Shown in pieces: positions 1 to 7,560 of a stretch of 9,914 bases of DNA. Under the pieces are notes generated by a model. The model was not told the origin of the DNA and made no database searches. It saw only the letters and a list, made by a program, of their open reading frames with translations. This DNA is from Candidatus Sulfopaludibacter sp. SbA3 (lineage in GTDB: Bacteria; Acidobacteriota; Terriglobia; Bryobacterales; Bryobacteraceae). The stretch spans positions 1 to 9,914 of the forward strand of contig CAMDKT010000170.1 of assembly GCA_945900935.1 (NCBI GenBank), in the 5' to 3' direction. Numbering within the stretch: the first letter of the stretch is position 1; the number at the start of each line of letters is the position of its first letter. Both the position numbers and the translations under genes were made by a program.

Positions 1-2
1 CG

Positions 3-143
3 GCAGCCTGTGCCCAATTCCGGAAACAACTGCCGGCCCGTGCCCATCCCGCCTTGGAGCAAATGGAACGCTCCGTCCGAAAGGCGCTGAAACCCAAAGA
101 GGCCTACAACATGGTGCCGGGCAGAGATCCCGAAAACGTTTAA
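3..143 (+). CDS. C-terminal end of a probable transposase (partial)
   Basis: This is an open frame of 46 codons entering from the left edge and ending with TAA at 141-143. The tail is basic and helix-like, including QMERSVRKALKPKEAYN, and finishes GRDPENV. The stop codon lies within the terminal repeat, 4 bases from the inferred element end at 147, which is what makes a transposase likely. No catalytic motif is visible in this short piece and I do not recognise the family. It runs opposite to the interrupted gene at 148-431. An unrelated plus-strand gene is possible if the terminal-repeat reading is wrong. Confidence 0.45.
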   Translation, partial: AACAQFRKQLPARAHPALEQMERSVRKALKPKEAYNMVPGRDPENV

Positions 144-147
144 GCAC
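127..147 (-). repeat. Terminal inverted repeat of the left-edge insertion sequence
   Basis: Read from the outside in (minus strand) the repeat starts GTGCTTAAACGTTTTCGGG. It differs from the copy at 9636-9656 only at its 9th and 16th bases. The partner repeat of this element would lie to the left of the window. Confidence 0.6.
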
Positions 148-431
148 CCATCGTCCAGCATGTCGTGACAAGCCCAAAAGGACCAGCCCAAGTCGAGGGC
201 GCGGAAATAAACGGAAGCCATGGCGAGCCGGCTTTCGATGCCGCCGCCTTCTCCGGGAACCGCCGAGGTGAGAAGCGCCGAGTTGAACACCGGGTAGTTC
301 CAACCGCAACTGATGGCGGCGACGCCCGGCATCTGGCGGACTTCGGCCTTCGAGTGCGATCCGGCATAAAAGGCCAGCGCGTGACGGAGGTTTTGCTCCA
401 CGAGTTGGAATGGCTGACGGTCAGTCAACAT
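148..431 (-). pseudogene. GNAT-type acetyltransferase, 5' fragment cut by an insertion
   Basis: From an ATG at 431 the minus strand encodes about 95 coherent residues, beginning MLTDRQPFQLVEQNLRHALA, with ALDLGWSFWACHDMLDD near the end. From memory this pattern (NLR helix, an MPGV segment, PVFNSALL, then a GWSFWACHD segment) is that of the N-terminal half of GNAT-related acetyltransferases common in acidobacteria; that is recollection, not a search. The expected C-terminal acetyl-CoA-binding half is absent: sense ends at the terminal repeat at 147. The frame happens to stay open to the left edge, but those codons fit the plus-strand frame better. The start lies 10 nt after the priA stop, so it was probably last in that operon; no good ribosome site precedes the ATG. 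The catalytic half being lost, the fragment is probably non-functional. Confidence 0.5.
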
Positions 432-441
432 GCGCGGCCAA

Positions 442-2847
442 TTACAACAGAGAAACAGGATCCACGTCAATCACCAGCGAAGTCGCGCCCCATTTTTTCT
501 CGGCCGCAAAGCGCCGTATCGTGTGCAGGGTCTCATTCAATTTCTTGCGGTCGGAACTCTTCAGCAGGAGCTGATAGCGGAACTCGTTCTTCAGGCGCGG
601 GACGGGCGCGGGGGCCGGGCCCATGACGCGCATCTCCTTGGGCTCCGGGCGCAGCATCCGTTCTAGCTCGGTGCTTTTGCGCAGCGCCTCCTCCTGGATC
701 TCGTCGCGCACCAGGATGTTGGCCAGGGCGCTGAATGGCGGGTAGCGCATGGAGCGGCGGAAGAGAATTTCTTTTTCGTAGAACTGCGTGTAGTCCTGCA
801 GCGCGGCGAGGCGGACGGCGTAGTGTTCCGGATTGGTTGTCTGAAGAATGACACGGCCGGGAATGACACCGCGGCCGGCGCGGCCGCTGGCTTGCGTCAG
901 CAGTTGAAATGTCCGCTCGGCGGCGCGGAAATCGGGCAGCCCGAGGCCGATATCGGCCGACACAATACCGACGAGCGTGACGTTGGGAATATCGTGTCCT
1001 TTGGCGATCATCTGCGTGCCGACGAGGATATCGAAGTTCCCGTCGCGGAAGCCGTGGAGGATGGTTTCGAAGTGGCGTTTGGAGGAGACAGTGTCGCGAT
1101 CCATGCGCGCGACGCGGGCGCGGGGGAGGGCCTTGTGCAGTTCGTCCTCAACCTTTTCGGCGCCCGTGCCGACGAAGTGAAGATACTCGCTGTCGCACTT
1201 TTTGCAGCGATCAGGGACGCGTTCGGCGTAGTTGCAGTAGTGGCAGAGGAGGCGTTTATCACGGCGATGGAAAGTGAGGGTGACGGCGCAGTTGGGACAC
1301 TCAACGCGTTCGCCGCAGGCGCGGCAACTGACGAAGCTGGAGAAGCCGCGGCGGTTCAGCAGCAGCATGGTCTGCTCTCCGGCGGCGAGGCGAGCATCGA
1401 GCCCTTCCAACAGACGGCGCGAAAAGGTTCCCATCTGGCGCGTCTCCAGGAACTCCTCGCGCATATCGACGAGTTCAACGACGGGCATGGGCCGGCCTTC
1501 GACGCGCTCCGGCAGCTCCAGCAGCGTGTACTTGCCGCGCTCGACGTTGTAGCGGGTTTCGAGCGCCGGCGTGGCCGAGCCCAGGACGACGCAGGCGTTG
1601 AGCTCGCGGGCACGCACGACGGCCACATCGCGGCCGTTGTAGCGCGGGGCCTCCTGCTGCTTGTAGCTTTGGTCATGCTCTTCGTCGACGATGATCAGCC
1701 CGATATTGCGAATGGGCGCGAAGACGCCGGACCGCGTTCCCACAACAACGCTGGCTTCACCGCTGCGAATGCGGCGCCATTGCTCCGTTCGCTCGTTGTC
1801 ACTGAAGGCGGAATGGAGGATGGCGACGCGGTCCCCGAAGCGGTGCAGGAACTGCCCGGCGACGGCGGGGGTGAGGGCGATTTCGGGCACCAGCAGCAGC
1901 GCGGCGCGGCCGCATTGGAGCGTGTGCTCGATGGCGCTCAAGTACACTTCGGTCTTGCCGCTGCCCGTTACGCCTTGTAACAGGAATGCGCCGAAGGAGC
2001 CGGTTGTAAGCTGGTCGCGGATTTTTTCGAAAGCGGTTTGCTGCCACGCGTTCAGTCGATGCGGCGGGCGCGTATCGGCGAGCATGGCTAGAGGCGCGAT
2101 GCGGAGAGTAGCAAGGCCGCGGCGGGCAAGCGCGCGAGCGCCTCGGGAGGCGTCTTTGACGGGTTCTTCGAGAGCGGCGAGGCCGTGTTCGCCGGGATGG
2201 AGTTCCAAATAGGCCAGCAGTTCCCGCTCCACTTTGGGAAGCTTGAGTCCATCGCCGCGGCGGGCGAAACGGACGCGCAACTGCTCGGCGGGCGCGCGCA
2301 TCGGGTCTTTGGCGCTGACGTCCTCCTCGACGATGGCGAGCCCTTTTTGTTCAAGCGTTTTCAGCACGCGCTGCGCGTCCTCAACTTTGGACTTCAAGTA
2401 AGAGGCCGACAGCGGACGCACTTCCAACATGCGGAGGATGCGGGCTTGCGGCGACGTGTCTTCTTCCCCATAGAGAGACTGGCGGACCATATCGCGGCCG
2501 GAGTCAGTGAGCGAGTAGACCTTGGAGCGGCTGGTCTCGGCGGAAGTGGGCGCCATGCTGCGCAGAACCTCGCCCAGCGGGGCGCAGTAGTAGGCGGCGA
2601 CCCAGTTGGCAAGCCGAAGGAGCGCGGCGTCGAAGATCGGTTCTTCGTCGATCAGCTTTTCGACGAGACGGGCTTGCCGATTCGGCGCTTGTTTGTGGAT
2701 CGCGAGGACGACGCCGGTCAATTTGCGAGTGCCGAATGGGACGACGACGCGGGCGCCTGGCTTCGCGCGGTGTTCGAGGGAAGAGGGAAGGGCGTAGGTG
2801 TAGGCTTGGTCGAGCGGGACAGGCAGGCTGACGTCGCAGAACAGCAC
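442..2847 (-). CDS. priA: Primosomal protein N' (replication restart helicase PriA)
   Basis: PriA is the 3'-5' superfamily 2 DNA helicase that recognises stalled forks and reloads the replicative helicase. The 801-residue product is somewhat longer than E. coli PriA (about 730). The N-terminal DNA-binding region opens MLFCDVSLPVPLDQAYTYAL, matching the family start and supporting the GTG at 2847. The helicase core shows Walker A GVTGSGKT at about 292-299, the DEEH box at 388-391 and QASGRAGRG near 652-660. Between the helicase lobes are eight zinc-binding cysteines: 508, 511, 517, 520, 535, 538, 548 and 551. GTQMIAKGHDIPNVTLVG near 610-627 is also typical. All key motifs are intact. The start lies 2 nt after the xylB stop with no strong ribosome site, so translation is probably coupled to xylB. 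Confidence 0.97.
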   Translation of the reverse strand: MLFCDVSLPVPLDQAYTYALPSSLEHRAKPGARVVVPFGTRKLTGVVLAIHKQAPNRQARLVEKLIDEEPIFDAALLRLANWVAAYYCAPLGEVLRSMAPTSAETSRSKVYSLTDSGRDMVRQSLYGEEDTSPQARILRMLEVRPLSASYLKSKVEDAQRVLKTLEQKGLAIVEEDVSAKDPMRAPAEQLRVRFARRGDGLKLPKVERELLAYLELHPGEHGLAALEEPVKDASRGARALARRGLATLRIAPLAMLADTRPPHRLNAWQQTAFEKIRDQLTTGSFGAFLLQGVTGSGKTEVYLSAIEHTLQCGRAALLLVPEIALTPAVAGQFLHRFGDRVAILHSAFSDNERTEQWRRIRSGEASVVVGTRSGVFAPIRNIGLIIVDEEHDQSYKQQEAPRYNGRDVAVVRARELNACVVLGSATPALETRYNVERGKYTLLELPERVEGRPMPVVELVDMREEFLETRQMGTFSRRLLEGLDARLAAGEQTMLLLNRRGFSSFVSCRACGERVECPNCAVTLTFHRRDKRLLCHYCNYAERVPDRCKKCDSEYLHFVGTGAEKVEDELHKALPRARVARMDRDTVSSKRHFETILHGFRDGNFDILVGTQMIAKGHDIPNVTLVGIVSADIGLGLPDFRAAERTFQLLTQASGRAGRGVIPGRVILQTTNPEHYAVRLAALQDYTQFYEKEILFRRSMRYPPFSALANILVRDEIQEEALRKSTELERMLRPEPKEMRVMGPAPAPVPRLKNEFRYQLLLKSSDRKKLNETLHTIRRFAAEKKWGATSLVIDVDPVSLL

Positions 2848-2849
2848 GG

Positions 2850-4349
2850 CTAACTCAGGCTGTCGATGGATCTAAAGCTGTCGCGCAGCGCCGGATACAT
2901 GGCTTGAAAAACCGTGTGGGCTCGCTGATAGAACGGCGAGCCGACGCCGGGCAGAACCGTTTCGACTTCGCGGACGGTGGCTTGGCAGGCCTCGGTGACG
3001 GAGGCGAAGGCGCCAGTGCCGGTCATGGCCAATAACGCCGCGCCGAAGGCCGAGCCTTCCTGCGATTCGAGAACGGAGACGGGCTTGGCGAATATGTCGG
3101 CGAAGAGCTGTTTCCACAGGGGGCTTTTCGCGCCGCCGCCGGAGAGTCGAACGGTTTCCACGCCGCAGCCAAGGCCGGCGATGATATCGAGGCAATCCTT
3201 CTGGCTGTAGCAGACGCCTTCCAGGACGGCGCGTGTCATATCGGCGCGAGTATGCGCGGCGGTGAGGCCGATCCACGCCGCCCGGCACGTCGAGTCGAGA
3301 TGCGGCGTGCGCTCACCCATCAGGTAGGGCAGCCAGAACAGGCCGCGAGCGCCTGGCGTGCTCGTAGCTGCCTCGCGCGTTAGTTCGTCATAGGACGCGC
3401 CCGCGGCCAGTTGATTGCGGAACCACTGCAGGCTGAGCCCGGCGCCCTGCGTGACCCCCATGACGTGCCACTTGTCTCGCACCGCATGGCAGAAGGTATG
3501 GACGCGGCCGCCAGGGTCGTAGGCCACCGAGTCCATGTGCGCGAAGACCACGCCGGATGTGCCGATGGTATCCGAAACGAGACCCGGCGCGACGATGCCG
3601 TTGCCGACGGCGCTGGCGGCCTGATCGCCTCCGCCGCCAATGACCGGAGTTCCTGGATGCAGACCGGTGGCCGCCGCGGCCGCCGCGGAGATCACGCCGG
3701 TGACTTCTTCCGATTCGTAGACTTTGGGGAGAATCGAGCGGTCGATCCCGAGCGCATCGGCGAGTTCGTAAGACCAGCGGCGATTGACGACATCGAACAG
3801 CGCCGTGCCGGAGGCGTCCGATACTTCGCTGGCCAGTTCGCCGGTAAGTTGAAACCGGATGTAGTCCTTGGGCAGCAGCAGGTGGCGAACGCGGTCGTAT
3901 TGGGCGGGCTCGTTGTCGCGGACCCACAGCAGCTTGGGGAGCGTGAAGCCGGTGAGGACGGGATTGGCGATGCAGGCCAGGACGCGTTCCTTGCCTACTT
4001 TGGCGTTGATGGCGTCTACTTGGGCCTGGCTGCGCTGATCGCACCAGATCAATGCCGGGCGAATGACGGCGTGATCGGCATCGAGGATCACGAGCCCGTG
4101 CATTTGGCCCGACAGGGACACGCCTCGCACTTCGGCGCCGGTGACTCCGGCGTCGGCCAGGACGCCGCGAATCGCCTGTTGGCAGGCGTCCCACCAGTTT
4201 TCGGGGCGCTGCTCGGCCCAAAGCGGCCGTTCCATTTTCATGTCTTCGTGGGCGGCAGTGCGGGCGGCGGCAATGCGCCCGGTTTCGTCGACCAGAAGGG
4301 CGCGCGAGCCGCCGGTGCCGACATCGATTCCCATCCAGTACGCGCTCAT
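2850..4349 (-). CDS. xylB: Xylulokinase, FGGY carbohydrate kinase family
   Basis: The enzyme would phosphorylate D-xylulose with ATP to xylulose 5-phosphate, feeding the pentose phosphate pathway in the cytoplasm. At 499 residues it is close to E. coli XylB (484). Visible family features: the first phosphate-binding loop GIDVGTGGSRALLVD (from residue 7), SGQMHG at 80-85 (the xylulokinase-type MHG motif), and GGGGDQAASAVGNG with the presumed catalytic Asp at 242. The C-terminal nucleotide-binding segment contains LSGGGAKSPLWKQLFADIF. The ATG at 4349 overlaps the upstream ROK kinase stop in an ATGA, so translation is likely coupled. No xylose isomerase gene is in the window. Related FGGY kinases act on other pentuloses, so the substrate is less certain than the family. 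Confidence 0.94.
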   Translation of the reverse strand: MSAYWMGIDVGTGGSRALLVDETGRIAAARTAAHEDMKMERPLWAEQRPENWWDACQQAIRGVLADAGVTGAEVRGVSLSGQMHGLVILDADHAVIRPALIWCDQRSQAQVDAINAKVGKERVLACIANPVLTGFTLPKLLWVRDNEPAQYDRVRHLLLPKDYIRFQLTGELASEVSDASGTALFDVVNRRWSYELADALGIDRSILPKVYESEEVTGVISAAAAAATGLHPGTPVIGGGGDQAASAVGNGIVAPGLVSDTIGTSGVVFAHMDSVAYDPGGRVHTFCHAVRDKWHVMGVTQGAGLSLQWFRNQLAAGASYDELTREAATSTPGARGLFWLPYLMGERTPHLDSTCRAAWIGLTAAHTRADMTRAVLEGVCYSQKDCLDIIAGLGCGVETVRLSGGGAKSPLWKQLFADIFAKPVSVLESQEGSAFGAALLAMTGTGAFASVTEACQATVREVETVLPGVGSPFYQRAHTVFQAMYPALRDSFRSIDSLS

Positions 4350-5281
4350 GATTGGAGACTCAGATCGGCGGCGAGGAAGGGAAGGTAAGCAGCGCCAATA
4401 AGGCCGGCCTGGCTGCCCAGCGTGGCCGCTTCGATGCGCGTCTTCGAGTTCCGATAGGTGAACGATCGAAGCTTGACGTTGGCTTCCAGCTCCGGCCAGA
4501 AGAGATCCCAGGCCGGCAACATGCCGCCACTGAGCAGATAAAGCGGGAAGTTGAAGGTGTTGATGAGATTGGCGAGGGCGATGCCCAGCGCGCGCCCCAT
4601 TTGGGCGAAGATGGCTTGCGCTTTTACGTTGCCATTCAAAGCCAGTTCGTAGACTTCTTTGCTGCTGAGCGGGTGGGCGCTGAGGCTCATGAGCACCGCG
4701 GTGGCTTCGACGGCGGTGGCGGAGGCGAGCTTTTCCAGGCAGCCCAGGTTGCCGCAGCCGCAGGGGGGGCCGAAGGGGTCAACCGTGAGATGACCGAGTT
4801 CGGCCGCCATGCCGTCCATGCCGTGGAGGACGCGACCACCCATGATGATGCCGCCGCCCACGCCGGTGCCAAGCGTGAGCAGCACGAGGTCGTCAACCTC
4901 TCGTCCGGCGCCCATCCATTTTTCGCCGAGCGCGGCGGCGTTGGCGTCATTTTCCAGAATGATCGGCGTTCCGAGTAATTTTTCGATGGCGTCGCGGACG
5001 GGGTAGTTTTCCAAATACGGTAGGTTGTTGGAGTTGGTGATGAACCCCTGTTTCAGCAAAATGAAGCCGGGCACGCCGATGCCGACGCCGGCCAGCCGGT
5101 GACCGGAAAGGTTGCGTTTCAGTTGCTTGACGCTCTCGACGATGTCGCCGATGACGGCATCGCGGCCGCCCTCAAAGTTTGTGTCAACGGAGATCTTTTC
5201 GAGAATTTGACCGTCGCGGTTGACGGCCGCGGCGCGTAGGTTGGTGCCGCCGAGGTCAACGCCGATAGAGTATTCGTTCAT
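4346..5281 (-). CDS. ROK-family sugar kinase, probably glucokinase
   Basis: ROK kinases phosphorylate hexoses such as glucose, N-acetylglucosamine or fructose using ATP. The 311-residue protein has the kinase layout without the extra N-terminal helix-turn-helix of ROK repressors. It shows the ATP loop VDLGGTN at 8-14, the catalytic ENDAN with Asp112, LGTGVGGGII near 137-146, and the sugar and zinc signature AAELGH (His164) followed by CGCGNLGCLE, with Cys174, 176 and 181 as likely zinc ligands and Glu183. The residue set fits glucokinase, but exact specificity cannot be read. The ATG at 5281 is preceded by TAGGG at a workable distance. The gene starts 15 nt after ptrB and its stop overlaps the xylB start, so the two kinases are probably made together. 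Confidence 0.94.
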   Translation of the reverse strand: MNEYSIGVDLGGTNLRAAAVNRDGQILEKISVDTNFEGGRDAVIGDIVESVKQLKRNLSGHRLAGVGIGVPGFILLKQGFITNSNNLPYLENYPVRDAIEKLLGTPIILENDANAAALGEKWMGAGREVDDLVLLTLGTGVGGGIIMGGRVLHGMDGMAAELGHLTVDPFGPPCGCGNLGCLEKLASATAVEATAVLMSLSAHPLSSKEVYELALNGNVKAQAIFAQMGRALGIALANLINTFNFPLYLLSGGMLPAWDLFWPELEANVKLRSFTYRNSKTRIEAATLGSQAGLIGAAYLPFLAADLSLQS

Positions 5282-5296
5282 GATGGCAACCCTATC

Positions 5297-7405
5297 TTAG
5301 CGTGTGATTCCCATCGTCATCAGCAGGAACGCGTACTGTTCAGCCGTCTCCTCCAGCGCGGCGTAGCGGCCCGATTTCCCGAAATGGCCCGCGCCCATAT
5401 TGATTTTCATGGCTAGCAGGTTCTTGTCCGTCTTCATTGTTCGCAGTTTGGCGACCCATTTGGCGGGCTCCCAGTAGGGGACGCGCGGGTCGTTCAGGCC
5501 GCCCGTGGCCAGGATGTTCGGGTAGGCCGCGCGCTTGACGTTGTCATAGGGCGAGTAGCTCTTCATGTACTCGTAGAAGGCTTTGTTTTCCGGGTTGCCC
5601 CACTCCTCGTATTCACCGACGGTGAGAGGGAGCGAGGCGTCCGACATCGAGTTCAGCACGTCGACGAAGGGCACCAGGGCGAGGACGGTGTGGAAGAGGT
5701 CCGGCCGAAGATTGACGACGGCGCCCATCAGTAGGCCGCCCGCGCTGCCGCCCATAATGCCGAGCCGTTGGGGACTGCTGTATTTGCCGGAAATCAGATG
5801 TTCGGCGGCGGCGATAAAATCAGTGAAAGTGTTCTTCTTGGACAGCAGTTTCCCGGTTTCATACCAGTGCCGGCCCATTTCGGAGCCGCCGCGAATGTTG
5901 GCGACGGCGAAGGCGAATCCGCGGTCGAGAAGGCTGAGGCGCGCGGGGCTGAAGTTGGCTTCCGAATTGAGGCCGTAGGAGCCGTAAGCGTAGAGTAAAA
6001 GCGGTGCCTTTCCATCTTTGCGAAAGCCCTTTTTGTAGACGATGGCGACCGGAATCCGGGAGCCATCGGCGGCGGCGGCGAAGGTGCGCTCGCTCGCGTA
6101 TTGGGAAGGGTCGTAGCCGCTGGGAATCTGCTGCTGTTTTTGGAGGGTTCGTCCGCGGCCGGCGAGATCATAATCGAAGACGGATGGCGGTGTCACCAGC
6201 GATTGGTAAGTGAAGCGGATGGTTTTCGCGTCGTAGTTCGGATTGCCCGCGGGCTGCAGGGCGTAGACGGGTTCCGGCATCGCGACCAGATGATCCTGGG
6301 CGCCGTCCCATTGGCGGACGCGAAGGCGGCGGAGTCCGTTTTCGCGTTCGGACACTGTCAGCCAGTTTTTGTATGTCTCCACGCCTTCGATGAAGACGTC
6401 TTTACGGTGTGGAATCACTGTTTTCCACTTGTCAGGGGCCGAATCGCCGGCCTTTGCCGCTACCAGTTCAAAGTTCTGCGCATTGTGGTTGTGGAGGATG
6501 TAGAACCGGCCGTCGTGATGGTGCGCGCTGTATAAGACGCCTTGCCGCCGCGCGGCGATGGGGGCGAATGTTCCATCGGGGCGATCAGCGTCGAGGTATA
6601 ACACCTCCGCGGTCATCTTGCTTTCGGAAGTTACTAAAACATACTGTTTGTCTTTTGACTTGGCTATGTCGACATAGAATCGTTCGTCGGGTTCTTCGAA
6701 AGCTATCCGGTCGGAGGATACCGGTGTGCCGAGGACATGCCGGATGACGCGATAGGGGCGTTTGGCGGCGTCCAGGGTGATGTAGAAAAGTGTCTTGTCG
6801 TCATTGCCCCAGGCCATGCCGTAATAGACATTCGGAATCTGATCGGCCAGGGTGACGCCGGTCTTGAGATCCTTAAAGTAAGTGGTGTAGACTTCGTCGC
6901 CTTCGGTGTCGGTTGAATAAGCGAGTAACTTGTGAGCGGGACTGACGTCGAAGTTGCCGAGACGGAAATACTTATGTCCCTTTGCTAACTGGTTGCCATC
7001 GAGCAACAGCTCTTCCGCGCCGTCGAGTGTTTCATACTTACGGCAATAGAGTTGATAGTCCTGGCCTTTTTCGATGCGCGTGTAGTAGTAGTAATCATCG
7101 CGGCGCTCGGGGACGGAGAGGTCGGTTTCCTGGATGCGTCCGACCATTTCTTTGTATAGAGTCTTCTGCAACTCTTCCACCGGCTTCATGACGGCTTCGC
7201 GATAGCGGTTTTCGGCTTCGAGATACGCGATGACTTCGGCGTTGGCCTTGTCGCGAAGCCAGAAATAGGGATCGTTGCGCGTTTCGCCGTGCTGTGTGAT
7301 GGACTTGGGCTGCGTCTTGGCGACGGGGGGAGTGTTTTCGGCTGCGTTCATGGGGATGGATAGGAGGGCCGCGAGCGAGCGGCGTGTGATGGGCGGGTTG
7401 GCCAT
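5297..7405 (-). CDS. ptrB: Oligopeptidase B (serine peptidase family S9A) with a Tat-like N-terminus
   Basis: Oligopeptidase B cleaves short peptides after Arg or Lys. From the ATG at 7405 the product is 702 residues (E. coli PtrB is about 686); an in-frame GTG at 7441 would add 12. Numbered from that GTG, a beta-propeller region (about 40-440) precedes an alpha/beta-hydrolase domain with Ser566 in GGSAGG, Asp651 in GLNDPRVPYWEP and His686 in GAGHFGKSGR. PFVDVLNSM and EYEEWGNPE also match the family closely. The N-terminus MANPPITRRSLAALLSIPM has twin arginines and a short hydrophobic run, hinting at Tat export, which would be unusual for this normally cytoplasmic enzyme. Starting at an internal ATG (7351) would remove it. 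No clear ribosome site marks any of the three starts. It is first of the minus-strand run. Confidence 0.94.
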   Translation of the reverse strand: MANPPITRRSLAALLSIPMNAAENTPPVAKTQPKSITQHGETRNDPYFWLRDKANAEVIAYLEAENRYREAVMKPVEELQKTLYKEMVGRIQETDLSVPERRDDYYYYTRIEKGQDYQLYCRKYETLDGAEELLLDGNQLAKGHKYFRLGNFDVSPAHKLLAYSTDTEGDEVYTTYFKDLKTGVTLADQIPNVYYGMAWGNDDKTLFYITLDAAKRPYRVIRHVLGTPVSSDRIAFEEPDERFYVDIAKSKDKQYVLVTSESKMTAEVLYLDADRPDGTFAPIAARRQGVLYSAHHHDGRFYILHNHNAQNFELVAAKAGDSAPDKWKTVIPHRKDVFIEGVETYKNWLTVSERENGLRRLRVRQWDGAQDHLVAMPEPVYALQPAGNPNYDAKTIRFTYQSLVTPPSVFDYDLAGRGRTLQKQQQIPSGYDPSQYASERTFAAAADGSRIPVAIVYKKGFRKDGKAPLLLYAYGSYGLNSEANFSPARLSLLDRGFAFAVANIRGGSEMGRHWYETGKLLSKKNTFTDFIAAAEHLISGKYSSPQRLGIMGGSAGGLLMGAVVNLRPDLFHTVLALVPFVDVLNSMSDASLPLTVGEYEEWGNPENKAFYEYMKSYSPYDNVKRAAYPNILATGGLNDPRVPYWEPAKWVAKLRTMKTDKNLLAMKINMGAGHFGKSGRYAALEETAEQYAFLLMTMGITR

Positions 7406-7475
7406 AGTGTTTAGGATAGCGCTTCGGATTTCGATCAGCACTCACGGGGCCTTGCTGCCAAAATGTTTAGGAAAC

Positions 7476-7504
7476 TTGCAAACGGGAAATTCGTCCTTAA
7501 TAAT
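7476..7504 (+). promoter_or_regulatory. Candidate sigma-70-type promoter for the 205-residue gene
   Basis: TTGCAA at 7476-7481 (4 of 6 to the -35 consensus) is followed after 17 bases by AATAAT at 7499-7504 (5 of 6 to the -10 consensus). Transcription would start near 7511, giving a leader of about 50 nt. It lies in a locally AT-rich stretch of the divergent region. No equally good pair was found for ptrB on the other strand. Confidence 0.4.
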
Positions 7505-7550
7505 CAAGAAACTAAAGTCAGCCGCGATTGTTGCCGATAAGTTCACAAGC

Positions 7551-7556
7551 GAGGTG
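7551..7556 (+). promoter_or_regulatory. Ribosome binding site deciding the start at 7561
   Basis: GAGGTG lies 4 bases before the ATG at 7561. It favours that ATG over an in-frame TTG at 7528, which has no comparable site. Confidence 0.6.
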
Positions 7557-7560
7557 CCAA

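Larger units (their letters stand above)
1..147 (+). mobile_element. Right end of an insertion sequence (partial)
   Basis: The outer 21 bases (127-147), read inward on the minus strand, begin GTGCTTAAACGTTTTC and match 19 of 21 bases of the right end of the inverted-repeat element at 9567-9656. Similarity continues inward to about position 111, roughly 30 of 37 bases with one gap. A plus-strand reading frame fills the rest and stops inside the repeat, as in many compact insertion sequences. The body and left end lie outside the window, so the family and the target-site duplication cannot be read. That this is an insertion sequence is inferred from the shared ends and from the interrupted gene at 148-431. 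Confidence 0.55.

Noticed and set aside
140..367. 75-codon minus-strand frame at the left edge
   Set aside because: It is a shifted frame of the acetyltransferase-like fragment, which reads sensibly in the frame starting at 431.
165..626. 153-codon plus-strand frame across the acetyltransferase remnant and the end of priA
   Set aside because: It spans two minus-strand genes in antisense and its composition changes between them; no family character.
823..1980. 385-codon plus-strand open frame opposite priA
   Set aside because: It lies antisense to intact helicase motifs, has the repetitive Ala/Gly/Asp-rich composition typical of a GC-rich shadow frame, and has no domain.
3411..4388. 325-codon plus-strand open frame opposite xylB
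   Set aside because: It is the antisense shadow of a clear FGGY kinase; no motif is visible and composition is biased.
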